A DNA stretch of 64,000 bases from Salinimonas lutimaris (GTDB lineage: Bacteria; Pseudomonadota; Gammaproteobacteria; Enterobacterales; Alteromonadaceae): contig NZ_CP036536.1 in NCBI RefSeq assembly GCF_005222225.1, positions 3,062,001 to 3,126,000 on the forward strand, given 5' to 3'. Of the stretch, positions 18,641 to 28,084 are shown in pieces. The notes under the pieces were generated by a model. That model was not told the origin of the DNA and made no database searches. It saw nothing but the letters and a program-made list of their open reading frames with translations. Position 1 is the stretch's first letter; every line of letters begins with the position of its first letter. A program made the position numbers and the translations under genes.

Positions 18641-20717
18641 CGTAATCGCTGCCCTGGTGGCAGCATCGCTGGGCCTGGCTGCATGTAGTCAGCCTCAGCA
18701 GAGCAATGAAAAATCATCGGCGCAGAAAGAATCAGTGACCGCACAGGATAATCAGGGCAAACCGGAGCTAGGCGAGTTCGGCGTGGATTTGACCGCCATG
18801 GACAAAACAGTGAAGCCAGGTGATGACTTTTTCCGCTATGCCAGCGGCACCTGGTACGACAATTACGAATTACCGGCAGACAAAGTCCGCTACGGCGCAT
18901 TTACTGCATTACATGAGCGCAGTCAGGATCAGGTAAAAGCCATTATTGATGACATCATGGCCAAAGACAACCTGAGCGCCGATGAAAAGCTGGTGCATGA
19001 CTTTTATAAAGCCTATATGGATGTAGAGTCTATCAATCAAAAAGGCATGCAGCCGATTGCTGATGTACTGGGCAAAATCGACAACCTGCAGAACACCAAA
19101 CAACTGACGCATCTGTTTGGTGAAGCCTGGCTGTATGGCAATGCCACTCCCATTGGCGGTTCGTTGTGGTATAACCGCCTTGACCCGAATGAGTATCAGC
19201 TGTCTGTTGGTGTAGGTGGCCTGGGTCTGCCGGACAGAGATTACTACCTGGATGATCAGCAGCGTTTTAAGGATATTCGGACAGCGTACCTAAAACATAT
19301 TGAGACCATGCTGAGCTTTGCTGATGTCGACAATCCGGCGCAGCAGGCAAAAGATATTCTGGCACTGGAAACCCGTCTGGCAGAAGCACAGTGGCCCCGT
19401 GATAAACGCCGTGACCGTGAGCTGACTTTAAACCAGATTAAACGCGAGGATTTAACAAAAGAATACCCGGATTTTGACTGGGATACATTTTTTGAGTCCA
19501 GCGGCTTGCAGGTACCTGAGCTGAACATCAATACACCGGAGCCGGTGCGCGATGTAATTGCCATTATTAATGAAACAGATATGGCGGTGTGGAAAGAGTA
19601 CCTGACCTACCACACTATCTCGAATAACGCCGGTTTGTTATCACAGGACATCTACAACGCTAACTTTGATTTTTACGGCAAAACCCTGAATGGCCAGCAA
19701 GAGCCTCGTCCACGCTGGAAACGGGCGCTGGCGCAAATGTCGGGCACCAAGTCGCTGGGCTTTGCCATTGGTAAGATCTATGTGGACAAATACTTCCCGG
19801 AAAGCTCAAAAGAGCAGATGACCGCGCTGGTGGAAAACCTGCGCGCGGCGCTGAAAAAACGGATTGAAGGTCTGGACTGGATGGGCGAGGAAACCAAACT
19901 GGCAGCCAAAGAAAAGCTGGCTGCCTTTCGGCCTAAAATCGGTTACCCAGATGAGTGGGTATCACTGGATGGCGTGACCATTACCGACGACAGCCTGGTC
20001 AGCAATGTGCGCAACCTGCGGGATTTCTTCCAGCAAAAAGATGTGGAAAAAGAGCTTAAGCCAACCGATCGGGAACGTTGGGGCATGACACCACAAACTG
20101 TTAATGCCTATTACAATTCCTCGTTTAATGAAATTGTTTTCCCGGCTGCGATTCTGCAACCTCCGTTTTTCGATCCCAATGCTGATCCGGCAGTAAACTA
20201 CGGCGCAATCGGCGCGGTAATCGGGCATGAAATGGGTCACGGCTTTGACGATCAGGGCGCCAAATCAGATGCGCGGGGAATTCAGCGTAACTGGTGGACA
20301 GAAGAAGACTTAAAAGCCTTCACTGCCAAAGTTGACCAGCTGGACGCTCAGTACAGTGAGTATGAGCCTATCGAAGGCAATAAGGTCAATGGCAGGCTAA
20401 CGCTGGGCGAAAATATTGGTGATGTTGGCGGTCTGTCGATGGCTTATGAAGCTTACAAGCTCAGTCTTGATGGTGAAGAAGCCCCAGTGATCAACGGTCT
20501 GACTGGTGACCAGCGATTCTTTTTAGCCTGGGCTCAGGTCTGGAAAGAAAAGCGCACTGAGCAAAGCCTGCTGAACCAGCTTCGCGCTGACCCCCACGCC
20601 CCTGCCCGTTACCGTACCATGGCTCCCCGTAACCTGGATGCCTGGTACAAAGCTTTTGATGTACAGCCTGGCGATGAACTTTACCTGCCTAAAGAAGAAC
20701 GAGTGCAAATCTGGTAA
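18630..20717 (+). CDS. M13-family zinc metallopeptidase lipoprotein (PepO-like)
   Basis: Periplasmic or outer-membrane-anchored endopeptidase of 695 residues related to neprilysin and PepO. The start at 18630 gives a lipoprotein signal with lipobox LAAC and Cys19; a longer open frame back to 18528 lacks a signal and lies inside the previous gene. The catalytic zinc motif is HEMGH (533-537) and the second motif ENIGD (594-598) supplies the third ligand. The N-terminal M13 domain covers about 45-430. It probably degrades small peptides in the envelope. A terminator follows. Confidence 0.93.
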   Translation: MKYSVIAALVAASLGLAACSQPQQSNEKSSAQKESVTAQDNQGKPELGEFGVDLTAMDKTVKPGDDFFRYASGTWYDNYELPADKVRYGAFTALHERSQDQVKAIIDDIMAKDNLSADEKLVHDFYKAYMDVESINQKGMQPIADVLGKIDNLQNTKQLTHLFGEAWLYGNATPIGGSLWYNRLDPNEYQLSVGVGGLGLPDRDYYLDDQQRFKDIRTAYLKHIETMLSFADVDNPAQQAKDILALETRLAEAQWPRDKRRDRELTLNQIKREDLTKEYPDFDWDTFFESSGLQVPELNINTPEPVRDVIAIINETDMAVWKEYLTYHTISNNAGLLSQDIYNANFDFYGKTLNGQQEPRPRWKRALAQMSGTKSLGFAIGKIYVDKYFPESSKEQMTALVENLRAALKKRIEGLDWMGEETKLAAKEKLAAFRPKIGYPDEWVSLDGVTITDDSLVSNVRNLRDFFQQKDVEKELKPTDRERWGMTPQTVNAYYNSSFNEIVFPAAILQPPFFDPNADPAVNYGAIGAVIGHEMGHGFDDQGAKSDARGIQRNWWTEEDLKAFTAKVDQLDAQYSEYEPIEGNKVNGRLTLGENIGDVGGLSMAYEAYKLSLDGEEAPVINGLTGDQRFFLAWAQVWKEKRTEQSLLNQLRADPHAPARYRTMAPRNLDAWYKAFDVQPGDELYLPKEERVQIW

Positions 20718-20743
20718 TTAACCAATAATGCTCAAAGTATTCC

Positions 20744-20769
20744 AAGCCCGGCTACTGCCGGGCTTTTTA
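20744..20769 (+). terminator. Terminator of the M13 peptidase gene
   Basis: Stem AAGCCCGGC/GCCGGGCTT with a TTTTTATAT tail, 27 bp after the stop. Confidence 0.88.
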
Positions 20770-20876
20770 TATATGAGACTTTATTAATAATAAAATACAC
20801 GTAAACTTAGAGTGTATACCGTGCTTTCCTGTTTGCTTGTCTGGTCGGTTTCTTTGAACTGCAAGACAAGGAAACA

Positions 20877-22007
20877 ATGATGAAAGCCTTATCCCTTCTG
20901 CTTATAGTAATTTGCCTTTTTACCCGCGCTGATGTTCTGTACAGCAACGATATCGACCTTGCCGGTGATGACTCTGGTAAACATTTTCACTACTTCGATG
21001 ACCAGCTTGTTATGCAGTCATATCACCGTTACCTGTACTGGCACGATACGGAAGATCAGGGGCAATTGTATGTAGACGATTTCACCACCGAAGCATATGT
21101 CAGCAACCAGGGAAAAGAAGTCCGGATTAGCATGCTCTACGGGGCTGAAAATGGCTTTAGCATTGACTATCAGACCAAAGATTATTTGAATCAGATCTCG
21201 GTATTCGATGAGCAGGGCCAGCTGCTCACTCAGCAAAATTTCTCAGCGGCCCCCGAGTATTCTGCACCATCCGCAGACTGTGACGGAGTCCCGGATTGTG
21301 CCTACCAGAGCACGTTTAACGACGGTCGTCTGAGTGTTGAATATGAGGGCATTGCAGCGTATGTGGAATTTGATATCAATACTGACAATGAAGCCATCAG
21401 TGACTATGAGGCTTTTCTGCTGGACAACTTTCACTATACTCCGGCCTCTGCAACGCCTCTGACCGGGTTACTTGGTTTGCACATGACTACACCTGCTTTG
21501 CCGATAAGTGTAGCAGGGGCATATCAATTTGAAATATCGTCGCTATTGACAAGCGACTGGCTTCCTCTGTTTTTACAAATTCCGCTAATGACTGATTTTG
21601 ATGTGCATGTACAGGGGCCGGATGCAATGTCGCTTGCATTGCTAAGTCCCTTTCCCTACTGGGAAGGATATATTGATTTTGACGATAGTGAGGGGGTGTA
21701 CGGCTCACCGACAATAACGTCGCAAGGCCAGAGTTCGTTATTAGCTCAGCAAGAGTGGTGGGACTTCTATGAAGGTGATCCTGCAGTAACGGGGCTGGCT
21801 GGTATCACAGATATCACCCCTATGACTGACGATGTGGACAACCTTCCTTTGATATTAATGGTCGGAACAGCAACGCCCGGCGATTATATTGTCACTGTCA
21901 CGCCATCTGCTGCCGTCAGCTCGCCGACTTCTGTCTGGTTAGTGCTTACCGTATTGGCTTTGCTGATGCACTCACAGGGCGCAATAAGATCAGCCCGGCG
22001 ACACTAA
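20877..22007 (+). CDS. Unrecognised exported protein with C-terminal membrane anchor
   Basis: I do not recognise this 376-residue protein. It has an N-terminal hydrophobic signal (about residues 4-16) with possible cleavage near TRA, an acidic, beta-rich, cysteine-poor body with only one Cys pair (DCDGVPDC, about 138-145), and a C-terminal hydrophobic helix (about 345-362) followed by a short basic tail (RSARRH). That tripartite end resembles protein-sorting signals such as PEP-CTERM and GlyGly-CTERM in layout, but the PEP or GG motif itself is not seen. AAGGAAAC precedes the ATG. It has its own transcription unit between a terminator and the convergent mscS-type gene, whose stop it overlaps by 4 bases. 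Confidence 0.75.
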   Translation: MMKALSLLLIVICLFTRADVLYSNDIDLAGDDSGKHFHYFDDQLVMQSYHRYLYWHDTEDQGQLYVDDFTTEAYVSNQGKEVRISMLYGAENGFSIDYQTKDYLNQISVFDEQGQLLTQQNFSAAPEYSAPSADCDGVPDCAYQSTFNDGRLSVEYEGIAAYVEFDINTDNEAISDYEAFLLDNFHYTPASATPLTGLLGLHMTTPALPISVAGAYQFEISSLLTSDWLPLFLQIPLMTDFDVHVQGPDAMSLALLSPFPYWEGYIDFDDSEGVYGSPTITSQGQSSLLAQQEWWDFYEGDPAVTGLAGITDITPMTDDVDNLPLILMVGTATPGDYIVTVTPSAAVSSPTSVWLVLTVLALLMHSQGAIRSARRH

Positions 22008-23119
22008 TTGCCGTACATTCTGACGGAAGGTTGTTGTGTCCGGGTGTCTGTCTGCTCCTGCGATAAATTAATCGCCTGAATAGGATAAGGAATGACAATA
22101 CCCTCCTGCTTAAAACGGATATGTAGCGCTTTAATAAACGCCGACTTGATAAAAAACCGGTTAAAATACTCTTTGGCACGCAGCATCACGGTAAAGTTAA
22201 TACTGGAGCTGTCAAACTTGGTGAAAATCACAAAGGTTTCATAGTCATCCACGCCCCACTCATGTCCGGCCAGTATTTTACGGGCTTCTTCAAGCGCCAC
22301 GCGCTCAACTTTTTCCAGATCCGAGTCGTAATGTACTGAGCATTCAACGGGCACCGACAGCTGCTTTTCCGGGTAGTAGTAATTAATGATTTTGGATTTA
22401 GCCAACACGCTGTTAGGCACAATCACAATGTTATTGGGCAGCATTTTCACCCAGACTGAGCGCCAGCCTATCTGCTCAACAAAGCCCTGTTCACCAGACT
22501 CCAGTTCGATAAAGTCCCCCACCCGAACCGGTTTGTCCGCCACAATCTGCAAACCGGAGAAAAAGTTTTCCAGGGTGGGCTGCAGGGCCAGTGCCACAGC
22601 CAAAGAGCCGATTCCTAAAGATGCGATAACCGGTGTAATGGAGATCCCCAGTGTGCTGAGTATGACCAGCGCGCCGATGGCAAAAATGAAAATGCGCACG
22701 GTGCCTTTTATAAGCTGCCCACTGGTTTTAAGCACGCTGGAGCGGGCCTGAAAATGCTCCAGTGACAGCCGGCTTAATCGGTCGATAAATAAAATAACGG
22801 CCAGCACCAGCAACGTCACACAAAGTATGTTGAGCCACGAAAATGCGGGGCGATTAATTAACTCAAAGGTCTGCATAATCAGCCTTGTCGCCCACAAGGC
22901 GAATACCACCACCACGATATTAGCCGGACCACGTACTGCTTCCATTAACAAGGTATCGAAAAAAAAGCGGGTACGCCTGGCCACATTGCGGCCTCCCAGC
23001 ATAAGCAAGGTTTTCACCGACCACAGCATCACCACACAAAATCCCCAGATCAGGGTAGCGGCAGCCCATACCGGCATTATTGCCAGTGTTGTACCAAGAG
23101 CATCAAAAGGTCCTGTCAT
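22004..23119 (-). CDS. MscS-family mechanosensitive ion channel
   Basis: Inner-membrane channel of 371 residues that likely opens on osmotic downshock. It has four hydrophobic segments in the first ~170 residues. The pore-lining helix and beta domain follow: GSLAVALALQPTLENFFSGLQIVADKPVRVGDFIELESGEQGFVEQIGWRS contains the MscS hallmarks, with the family's PVRVGDFI and G-V-IGWRS stretches. ATG at 23119 was chosen because the protein then begins just before the first helix; the longer frame to 23206 is unlikely. It does not have the large periplasmic domain of MscK. Confidence 0.88.
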   Translation of the reverse strand: MTGPFDALGTTLAIMPVWAAATLIWGFCVVMLWSVKTLLMLGGRNVARRTRFFFDTLLMEAVRGPANIVVVVFALWATRLIMQTFELINRPAFSWLNILCVTLLVLAVILFIDRLSRLSLEHFQARSSVLKTSGQLIKGTVRIFIFAIGALVILSTLGISITPVIASLGIGSLAVALALQPTLENFFSGLQIVADKPVRVGDFIELESGEQGFVEQIGWRSVWVKMLPNNIVIVPNSVLAKSKIINYYYPEKQLSVPVECSVHYDSDLEKVERVALEEARKILAGHEWGVDDYETFVIFTKFDSSSINFTVMLRAKEYFNRFFIKSAFIKALHIRFKQEGIVIPYPIQAINLSQEQTDTRTQQPSVRMYGN

Positions 23120-23262
23120 TGTGTATCCGACATGCTGTAAACAGAGATCCTTACCTGTGCAAAAAACATGCAAGACGATGTAGCAAGGGTTACAGGCGAT
23201 GCTCACTACGGGGTTGCACTATGAAGGGGAGAAAAAGACAGTGTATGCCCTGAATAGAAACA

Positions 23263-23290
23263 AAAAAGCCCTCCTTAGAAGGAGGGCTTT
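23263..23290 (-). terminator. Terminator of the carbonic anhydrase/SulP operon 1
   Basis: Minus-strand hairpin AAAAGCCCTCC/GGAGGGCTTTT with a T-rich tail, about 40 bp after the SulP stop at 23331. Confidence 0.88.
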
Positions 23291-23330
23291 TGATTTACCA
23301 TTAGACCAGGTAACCAGTACAGCGGAGCAT

Positions 23331-24974
23331 TTATGCCTGAGCCAGCTTGCCGCTACTGCCTACCTGTTCAGTCTTTTTTTTGTCCTCGATTATGCGCAGG
23401 GCATGGTCAAGGGCTTCAAGACGGGTTTTGAACATGCGCACATTAGGCTGATGCGCATTAATGCTGTCCAGCACCTTGTTCACTTCAGGGGTCGCCCCGC
23501 TGATGATTAATTCTCGCCCCGCAGCAGTAGCATCGGAGGTAATGGTTTCTACGGCCATAGCAGCAGAAACATCAACCACCGGTACCCGGCTAAAGTCCAG
23601 AATTAACACCTGAGAGCCCGGACGAACTTTTTCGCGTACGTGATGCCCCAGGTCAGCTGCGGCGCCAAAGCTTAACGGACCACCAAAGCTGAACAGTGTT
23701 ACTTTACCCTTAGCTTTTTCAAGCAGCGCATTTTCATTTTCATCGGCCAGATATTCAGGTATTTTATTCACCTCATCCAGTTGCAGCTGCGCAACCTGGC
23801 GAACATAAGCCAGCGCCGCCAGAACCACACCAACACCTACAGCGGTGATCAGGTCAACAAAGACTGTCAGACCCAGCACCAGCAGCATCAGGGCAAAATC
23901 CCAGCGCGGCCCGGTGTGAGCACGTTTCAGATACCCCCAGTCAATGATATCCAGACCTACTTTCACCAGAATACCTGCCAGTACCGCATGCGGAATCTTT
24001 GAGGCCAGTGGGCTCAGCCCCAGTACAATAGCCAGCAGAACCAGGGCGTGAACCATACCGGAAATACGCTCTTTACCACCGCTGCGGATGTTCACCACCG
24101 TCCGCATTGTCGCTCCCGCGCCGGCAATACCACCGATAAGTCCAGCTACGGTATTACCAATACCCTGACCGATCAGCTCACGGCTACTATTGTGACGGGT
24201 ACGAGTCATGTTGTCGGCCACCAGTGAGGTCAGTAAGCTGTCAATCGCGCCTAGCACAGCCAGAATAAAGGCGGCTTCAAGCACCAAGAAGAAGGTTCCC
24301 TGCTCAAAAACCGGCAGATGAATGCTCGGCAATCCGGTAGGAATATCTCCCAGTATCGGAACAGATAGTGCCAGACTGGCCAGTGTACCGATAATCAGCG
24401 CGGCCAGTGCACCGGGTACGTATTTACCCAGTGACGCAGGCCATTTGTAGGCAATGACCAGCGTACCCACACCCAGCGCCAGCGTGGTAAAGTTAATATC
24501 CATCAGGGCCGTTGGCAGGTAGCTTAACGCACCGATGGTTCCGCCCGGAGGCTCATGCCCCATCAGTCGTCCGAGTTGCAAAATAATGATGATGGCACCG
24601 ATACCGGACATAAACCCGGAGATAACCGGATAGGGTACCAGGCGAATGTACTGACCCACTCCCAGAAATCCGAACAGGATTTGCATCAGACCCGCCAGTA
24701 CAACAGCTGTCAGAATAAGCTCAACATTCCCTGACAAGCTGGCAAACAAACCGGCCAGTACCACCACCATCGGGCCGGTGGGGCCTGAAATCTGTGAAGG
24801 TGTACCACCAAACAAGGCGGCAAAAAAGCCAACGGCAATGGCACCGTAAAGACCCGCCATAGGCCCCAGACCGGAGGCCACACCCAGCGCTAGCGCCAGT
24901 GGCAATGCCACGATACCGGCAGTCAGACCACCGGTTAAATCGCCGCGTAAATTAGACGTATCAAGTTTAAACAT
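23331..24974 (-). CDS. SulP-family anion transporter with STAS domain, BicA-like
   Basis: Inner-membrane transporter of 547 residues in the SLC26/SulP family. About 12-14 hydrophobic helices span residues 12-410, with the N-terminal signature GGLTAGIVALPLALALGVASGLGP and the substrate-site motif GGTPSQISGPTGPM. A complete STAS domain follows at about 435-530 (LILDFSRVPVVDVSAAMAVE). Close relatives include the Na+-dependent bicarbonate transporter BicA. It lies 17 bp after a carbonic anhydrase gene, which makes bicarbonate the likely substrate; sulfate or another anion is not excluded. Confidence 0.9.
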   Translation of the reverse strand: MFKLDTSNLRGDLTGGLTAGIVALPLALALGVASGLGPMAGLYGAIAVGFFAALFGGTPSQISGPTGPMVVVLAGLFASLSGNVELILTAVVLAGLMQILFGFLGVGQYIRLVPYPVISGFMSGIGAIIIILQLGRLMGHEPPGGTIGALSYLPTALMDINFTTLALGVGTLVIAYKWPASLGKYVPGALAALIIGTLASLALSVPILGDIPTGLPSIHLPVFEQGTFFLVLEAAFILAVLGAIDSLLTSLVADNMTRTRHNSSRELIGQGIGNTVAGLIGGIAGAGATMRTVVNIRSGGKERISGMVHALVLLAIVLGLSPLASKIPHAVLAGILVKVGLDIIDWGYLKRAHTGPRWDFALMLLVLGLTVFVDLITAVGVGVVLAALAYVRQVAQLQLDEVNKIPEYLADENENALLEKAKGKVTLFSFGGPLSFGAAADLGHHVREKVRPGSQVLILDFSRVPVVDVSAAMAVETITSDATAAGRELIISGATPEVNKVLDSINAHQPNVRMFKTRLEALDHALRIIEDKKKTEQVGSSGKLAQA

Positions 24975-24991
24975 GTTGACAACTTCCTGTA

Positions 24992-25630
24992 TTACGCCAG
25001 TTTCTGCTCTGCGTAAGCCTGGCTCATGCGCTCAAATGTTTGTGTGCTTTCGTTGTAGCACAGTACATCACCGCTTCCAATGTTATAAACCCAGCCATGC
25101 AGCTTCACTTTACCAGCTGCAATTTTGGCGGCCACGGTCGGGTGAGTACGCAGGTGTTGCAGTTGCTGTACCACATTTTCCTGGGTCACTTCTTCAAGCT
25201 GCTCATAACCGACTTCACCGTGACGTTCTTTGACCACCTCGGTAGCACAGCGGCAGTGACCCAGCCATTCTTTTACGTGTGGCAGACTGCTCAGGGCTTC
25301 AGGGTTCAGTGCACCTTTCATTGCACCGCAGTCAGTATGTCCGCATACCACGATGTGAGATACGCCCAGTGCAGCCACCGCGAATTCGATGGAGGCTGTC
25401 ATTCCACCGGTCTGGTTTGAATGGGGAGGCACGATGTTACCGGCGTTACGACAAATAAAAAGCTCACCCGGATCGGTTTGCGTAACCAGGTTGGGATCGA
25501 TTCGCGAATCCGAGCAAGTAATAAACAGAACTTCGGGACTCTGACCATTGGCCAGCTTTTCAAAAGTCCCCTTTTTCTCCGGGTACACTTCCTTTTGAAA
25601 TTTCGCTACGCCAGAAATGACATGATCCAT
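24992..25630 (-). CDS. Beta-class carbonic anhydrase (operon 1)
   Basis: Cytoplasmic zinc enzyme of 212 residues interconverting CO2 and bicarbonate. Zinc ligands are Cys39 (in ITCSDSRID), His98 and Cys101 (GHTDCGAM), with the catalytic dyad Asp41/Arg43. Length and motifs are those of a type with intact residues. It is strikingly similar to the second carbonic anhydrase at 27382, so the two are probably duplicates. It is the first gene of its operon; GGAG stands before the ATG, and a shared operator lies 68-114 bp upstream of the start. Confidence 0.95.
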   Translation of the reverse strand: MDHVISGVAKFQKEVYPEKKGTFEKLANGQSPEVLFITCSDSRIDPNLVTQTDPGELFICRNAGNIVPPHSNQTGGMTASIEFAVAALGVSHIVVCGHTDCGAMKGALNPEALSSLPHVKEWLGHCRCATEVVKERHGEVGYEQLEEVTQENVVQQLQHLRTHPTVAAKIAAGKVKLHGWVYNIGSGDVLCYNESTQTFERMSQAYAEQKLA

Positions 25631-25698
25631 AGTAATACTCCAATTAGCTTTGTTTTATATACAAAAGTCTTAATATAATGTTAATGAAGTGTCACTTG

Positions 25699-25744
25699 AT
25701 AGGTTTATAGAATAATATGCAATCTCGTGATAATCAAAAACTAT
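25699..25744. promoter_or_regulatory. OxyR-like operator, carbonic anhydrase operon 1
   Basis: ATAG (25699)-N7-GAAT (25710)-N16-ATAA (25730)-N7-CTAT (25741). The outer half-sites match the OxyR half-site pattern ATAG-N7-CTAT. The identical layout occurs at 28085-28130 before the other carbonic anhydrase, including the 10-mer CTCGTGATAA. Its near edge is 68 bp from the start codon. Confidence 0.65.
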
Positions 25745-25751
25745 CAGAAAG

Positions 25752-25776
25752 AAAAAAGGCAGCAAAATTGCTGCCT
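25752..25776 (-). terminator. Terminator of the carbonic anhydrase/SulP operon 2
   Basis: Minus-strand stem AAGGCAGCAA/TTGCTGCCTT followed by TTTTC, about 50 bp beyond the SulP stop at 25825. It separates operon 2 from the promoter region of operon 1. Confidence 0.88.
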
Positions 25777-25824
25777 TGGCGTGTGCATAACGGCCAGGCT
25801 GACCCGACCGGTTCAGACTAAGGT

Positions 25825-27369
25825 TTACGTCCGATTGCTTTCAAATTGTACGGTTTCTACGCGAATGTTACGGCTATCGGCCTGACTCACAAATTCCTTC
25901 ACCATTTCAGCCACATCATGGGCAACAGACTTGGACTTGGAGAAATCCAGAATAACTCTGGAATCATGCGGAATAGAGTTCAGCTTTTTAAGAATCCGTG
26001 GTTTATTAAAAAACGACACATTCTCCGCCATCACGATATGGTGAACGCCACTTTCCTGCTGTTCTGACTGGCCGGCTTCAAACGCATTTTTGTAGCTGTG
26101 TTTGAGGCTGAACACCAGACTGACCACCACACCGGTTATCACGCCGGTCAACAAGTCGGTTACCAGCATAACCGCCACCGTTGTAGCAAATGGCACAAAC
26201 TGCTCCCAGCCCGCTTTGTACATCAGCTTAAAGGTAGCAGGCTTAGCCAGCTTATAGCCAACCACAATTAGTACAGCCGCCAGTGATGCCAGCGGAATCA
26301 GGTTTAACAGCGCTGCCGCGGCAAATACCGCAATGGCCAGAAAGCCACCATGCATAATCGTCGACAACTTACTTTTCGCCCCAAACGCAATGTTGGCCGA
26401 GCTGCGTACAATCACCTGGGTAACCGGCAGGCCGCCAACCAGACCAGACGCAATATTGCCCAGTCCTTGTGCCTTGAGCTCGCGGTTGGTCGGCGTGGTG
26501 TTGCGCGCCGGATCCAGCTTGTCGGTGGCTTCTACACTGAGCAGGGTTTCAATGGATGCGACTGCCGCCATCACCAGTGCCACACCCAGTACATCCGCAC
26601 GGAACATCTCACTAAACGCAGGAAAGGTCATTTCACTGAGAAACGAATCCATTGAGGTAATCACCGGCAGTGATACCAGCTGGTCTGCTCCCAGCCCTGA
26701 GCCGGCCTGCTTTAGCGCCACGCTGAAAACAATCCCCAGCATCACCACTACGATCGGTCCTTGTAACAGGCGGAAGATCTTGTGTTGTTTGCTTAGGTAG
26801 CTGTCCCACAGCACCAACAGTACCAGCGACACACCGGATATCATCAGCACAGTAGGAGAGATTGCCGAAATCGCGTGCTCAATAGCGCTGAAAGTATTCT
26901 CACCGTTTAGCTGAGAAAAGGACTCTTCGCCCAGAAAATCAGCGTGCCAGCCAAACAGATACGGAATCTGCTTGAGAATAATCAGCAGCCCGATCCCGGT
27001 CAGCATGCCGGTAATCACTGAGGTCGGAAAAAAATACGCAACAATACCGGCGCGCATGTATCCCAGAGCAATCTGAAACACTCCCGCCAGTACCACGGCA
27101 CATAAAAAGACTTCCCAGCTGCCCAGCGATGTAATCGCATCAAATACAATGACTGCCAGACCCGCTGCCGGGCCACTTACACCCAGCCTTGAGCCACTGG
27201 CAAACCCCACGATAATGCCACCGATAATACCGGCAATAACACCGGAAAACAGTGGCGCACCAGAGGCCAGGGCAATGCCCAGGCACAATGGCAAGGCAAC
27301 AAAAAATACCACCACACTGGCGGGTAAATCGCTGCTTAAGTCTTTAAACGATAACTCTGATTTCATCAA
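25825..27369 (-). CDS. SulP-family anion transporter (operon 2)
   Basis: Inner-membrane SulP/SLC26 transporter of 514 residues with many helices. It starts SELSFKDLSSDLPASVVVFFVALPLCLGIALASG and carries the SGPAAGLAV substrate-site region. The C-terminal ~70 residues look like a short STAS-like domain (SRVILDFSKSKSVAHDVAEMV). It belongs to a different SulP subgroup from the transporter at 23331; the two are not recent copies. It follows the second carbonic anhydrase by 12 bp, so bicarbonate is the probable substrate. Confidence 0.9.
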   Translation of the reverse strand: MMKSELSFKDLSSDLPASVVVFFVALPLCLGIALASGAPLFSGVIAGIIGGIIVGFASGSRLGVSGPAAGLAVIVFDAITSLGSWEVFLCAVVLAGVFQIALGYMRAGIVAYFFPTSVITGMLTGIGLLIILKQIPYLFGWHADFLGEESFSQLNGENTFSAIEHAISAISPTVLMISGVSLVLLVLWDSYLSKQHKIFRLLQGPIVVVMLGIVFSVALKQAGSGLGADQLVSLPVITSMDSFLSEMTFPAFSEMFRADVLGVALVMAAVASIETLLSVEATDKLDPARNTTPTNRELKAQGLGNIASGLVGGLPVTQVIVRSSANIAFGAKSKLSTIMHGGFLAIAVFAAAALLNLIPLASLAAVLIVVGYKLAKPATFKLMYKAGWEQFVPFATTVAVMLVTDLLTGVITGVVVSLVFSLKHSYKNAFEAGQSEQQESGVHHIVMAENVSFFNKPRILKKLNSIPHDSRVILDFSKSKSVAHDVAEMVKEFVSQADSRNIRVETVQFESNRT

Positions 27370-27381
27370 ACGGTCCTGTGC

Positions 27382-28008
27382 TTACTCAGCGTAAGCATCT
27401 TCCACATTTTCAAACTGCTTGCTGGCTTCGTTGTACGCCAGAACATCACCGGTTTCGATGTCATACATCCAGCCATGTAGGGTCACCTGACCGGTAGCGA
27501 TTTTTGCCGCAACAGCCGGGTGAGTTTTTAAATGCTGCAACTGCTGTAAAACATTTTCACGGGTCAGCTCGTCAAGATTATCAGCGCTCAGTTCACCGTG
27601 TTTTTCTTTAAGGACTTCTGCAGCGCAGCGGCAGTGGCCCAGCCACTCTTTAACATGCGGCAGGCTGTCCAGCTTTTCAGGCGCCAGCGCCCCTTTCATC
27701 GCACCACAGTCTGAGTGGCCGCACACGACAATATGGCTAACACCCAGCGCAGCAACAGCAAACTCAATGGATGCGGTCATACCACCGGTATTATTACTGT
27801 GCGGCGGCACGATGTTACCGGCATTACGGCAGATAAACAGTTCACCCGGTTCAGTCTGGGTCACCAGGTTAGGATCGATGCGTGAATCTGCACAGGTGAT
27901 AAACAATACTTCCGGGTTTTGACCAGTGGCCAGTTTCTGAAAGGTTTCCCGTTTGCCCGGGAAGACATCTTTCTGAAATTTCTCAACGCCTTTGATGACA
28001 TGTCTCAT
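27382..28008 (-). CDS. Beta-class carbonic anhydrase (operon 2)
   Basis: Zinc enzyme of 208 residues with the same layout as the one at 24992: Cys39, Asp41 and Arg43 in ITCADSRID, then His98 and Cys101 in GHSDCGAM. Most residues between 30 and 130 are the same in both, including RNAGNIVPPHSN. It is first in operon 2, divergent from the OxyR-like regulator, with an operator 76-122 bp upstream of the start. All catalytic residues are intact, so both enzymes should be active. Confidence 0.95.
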   Translation of the reverse strand: MRHVIKGVEKFQKDVFPGKRETFQKLATGQNPEVLFITCADSRIDPNLVTQTEPGELFICRNAGNIVPPHSNNTGGMTASIEFAVAALGVSHIVVCGHSDCGAMKGALAPEKLDSLPHVKEWLGHCRCAAEVLKEKHGELSADNLDELTRENVLQQLQHLKTHPAVAAKIATGQVTLHGWMYDIETGDVLAYNEASKQFENVEDAYAE

Positions 28009-28084
28009 AAGTTCGCCCTTAACATTAACTTTACAAATTTGCTTTTTAAATTATCTACTTACAATTCTACCGCAATTGGCTCTG

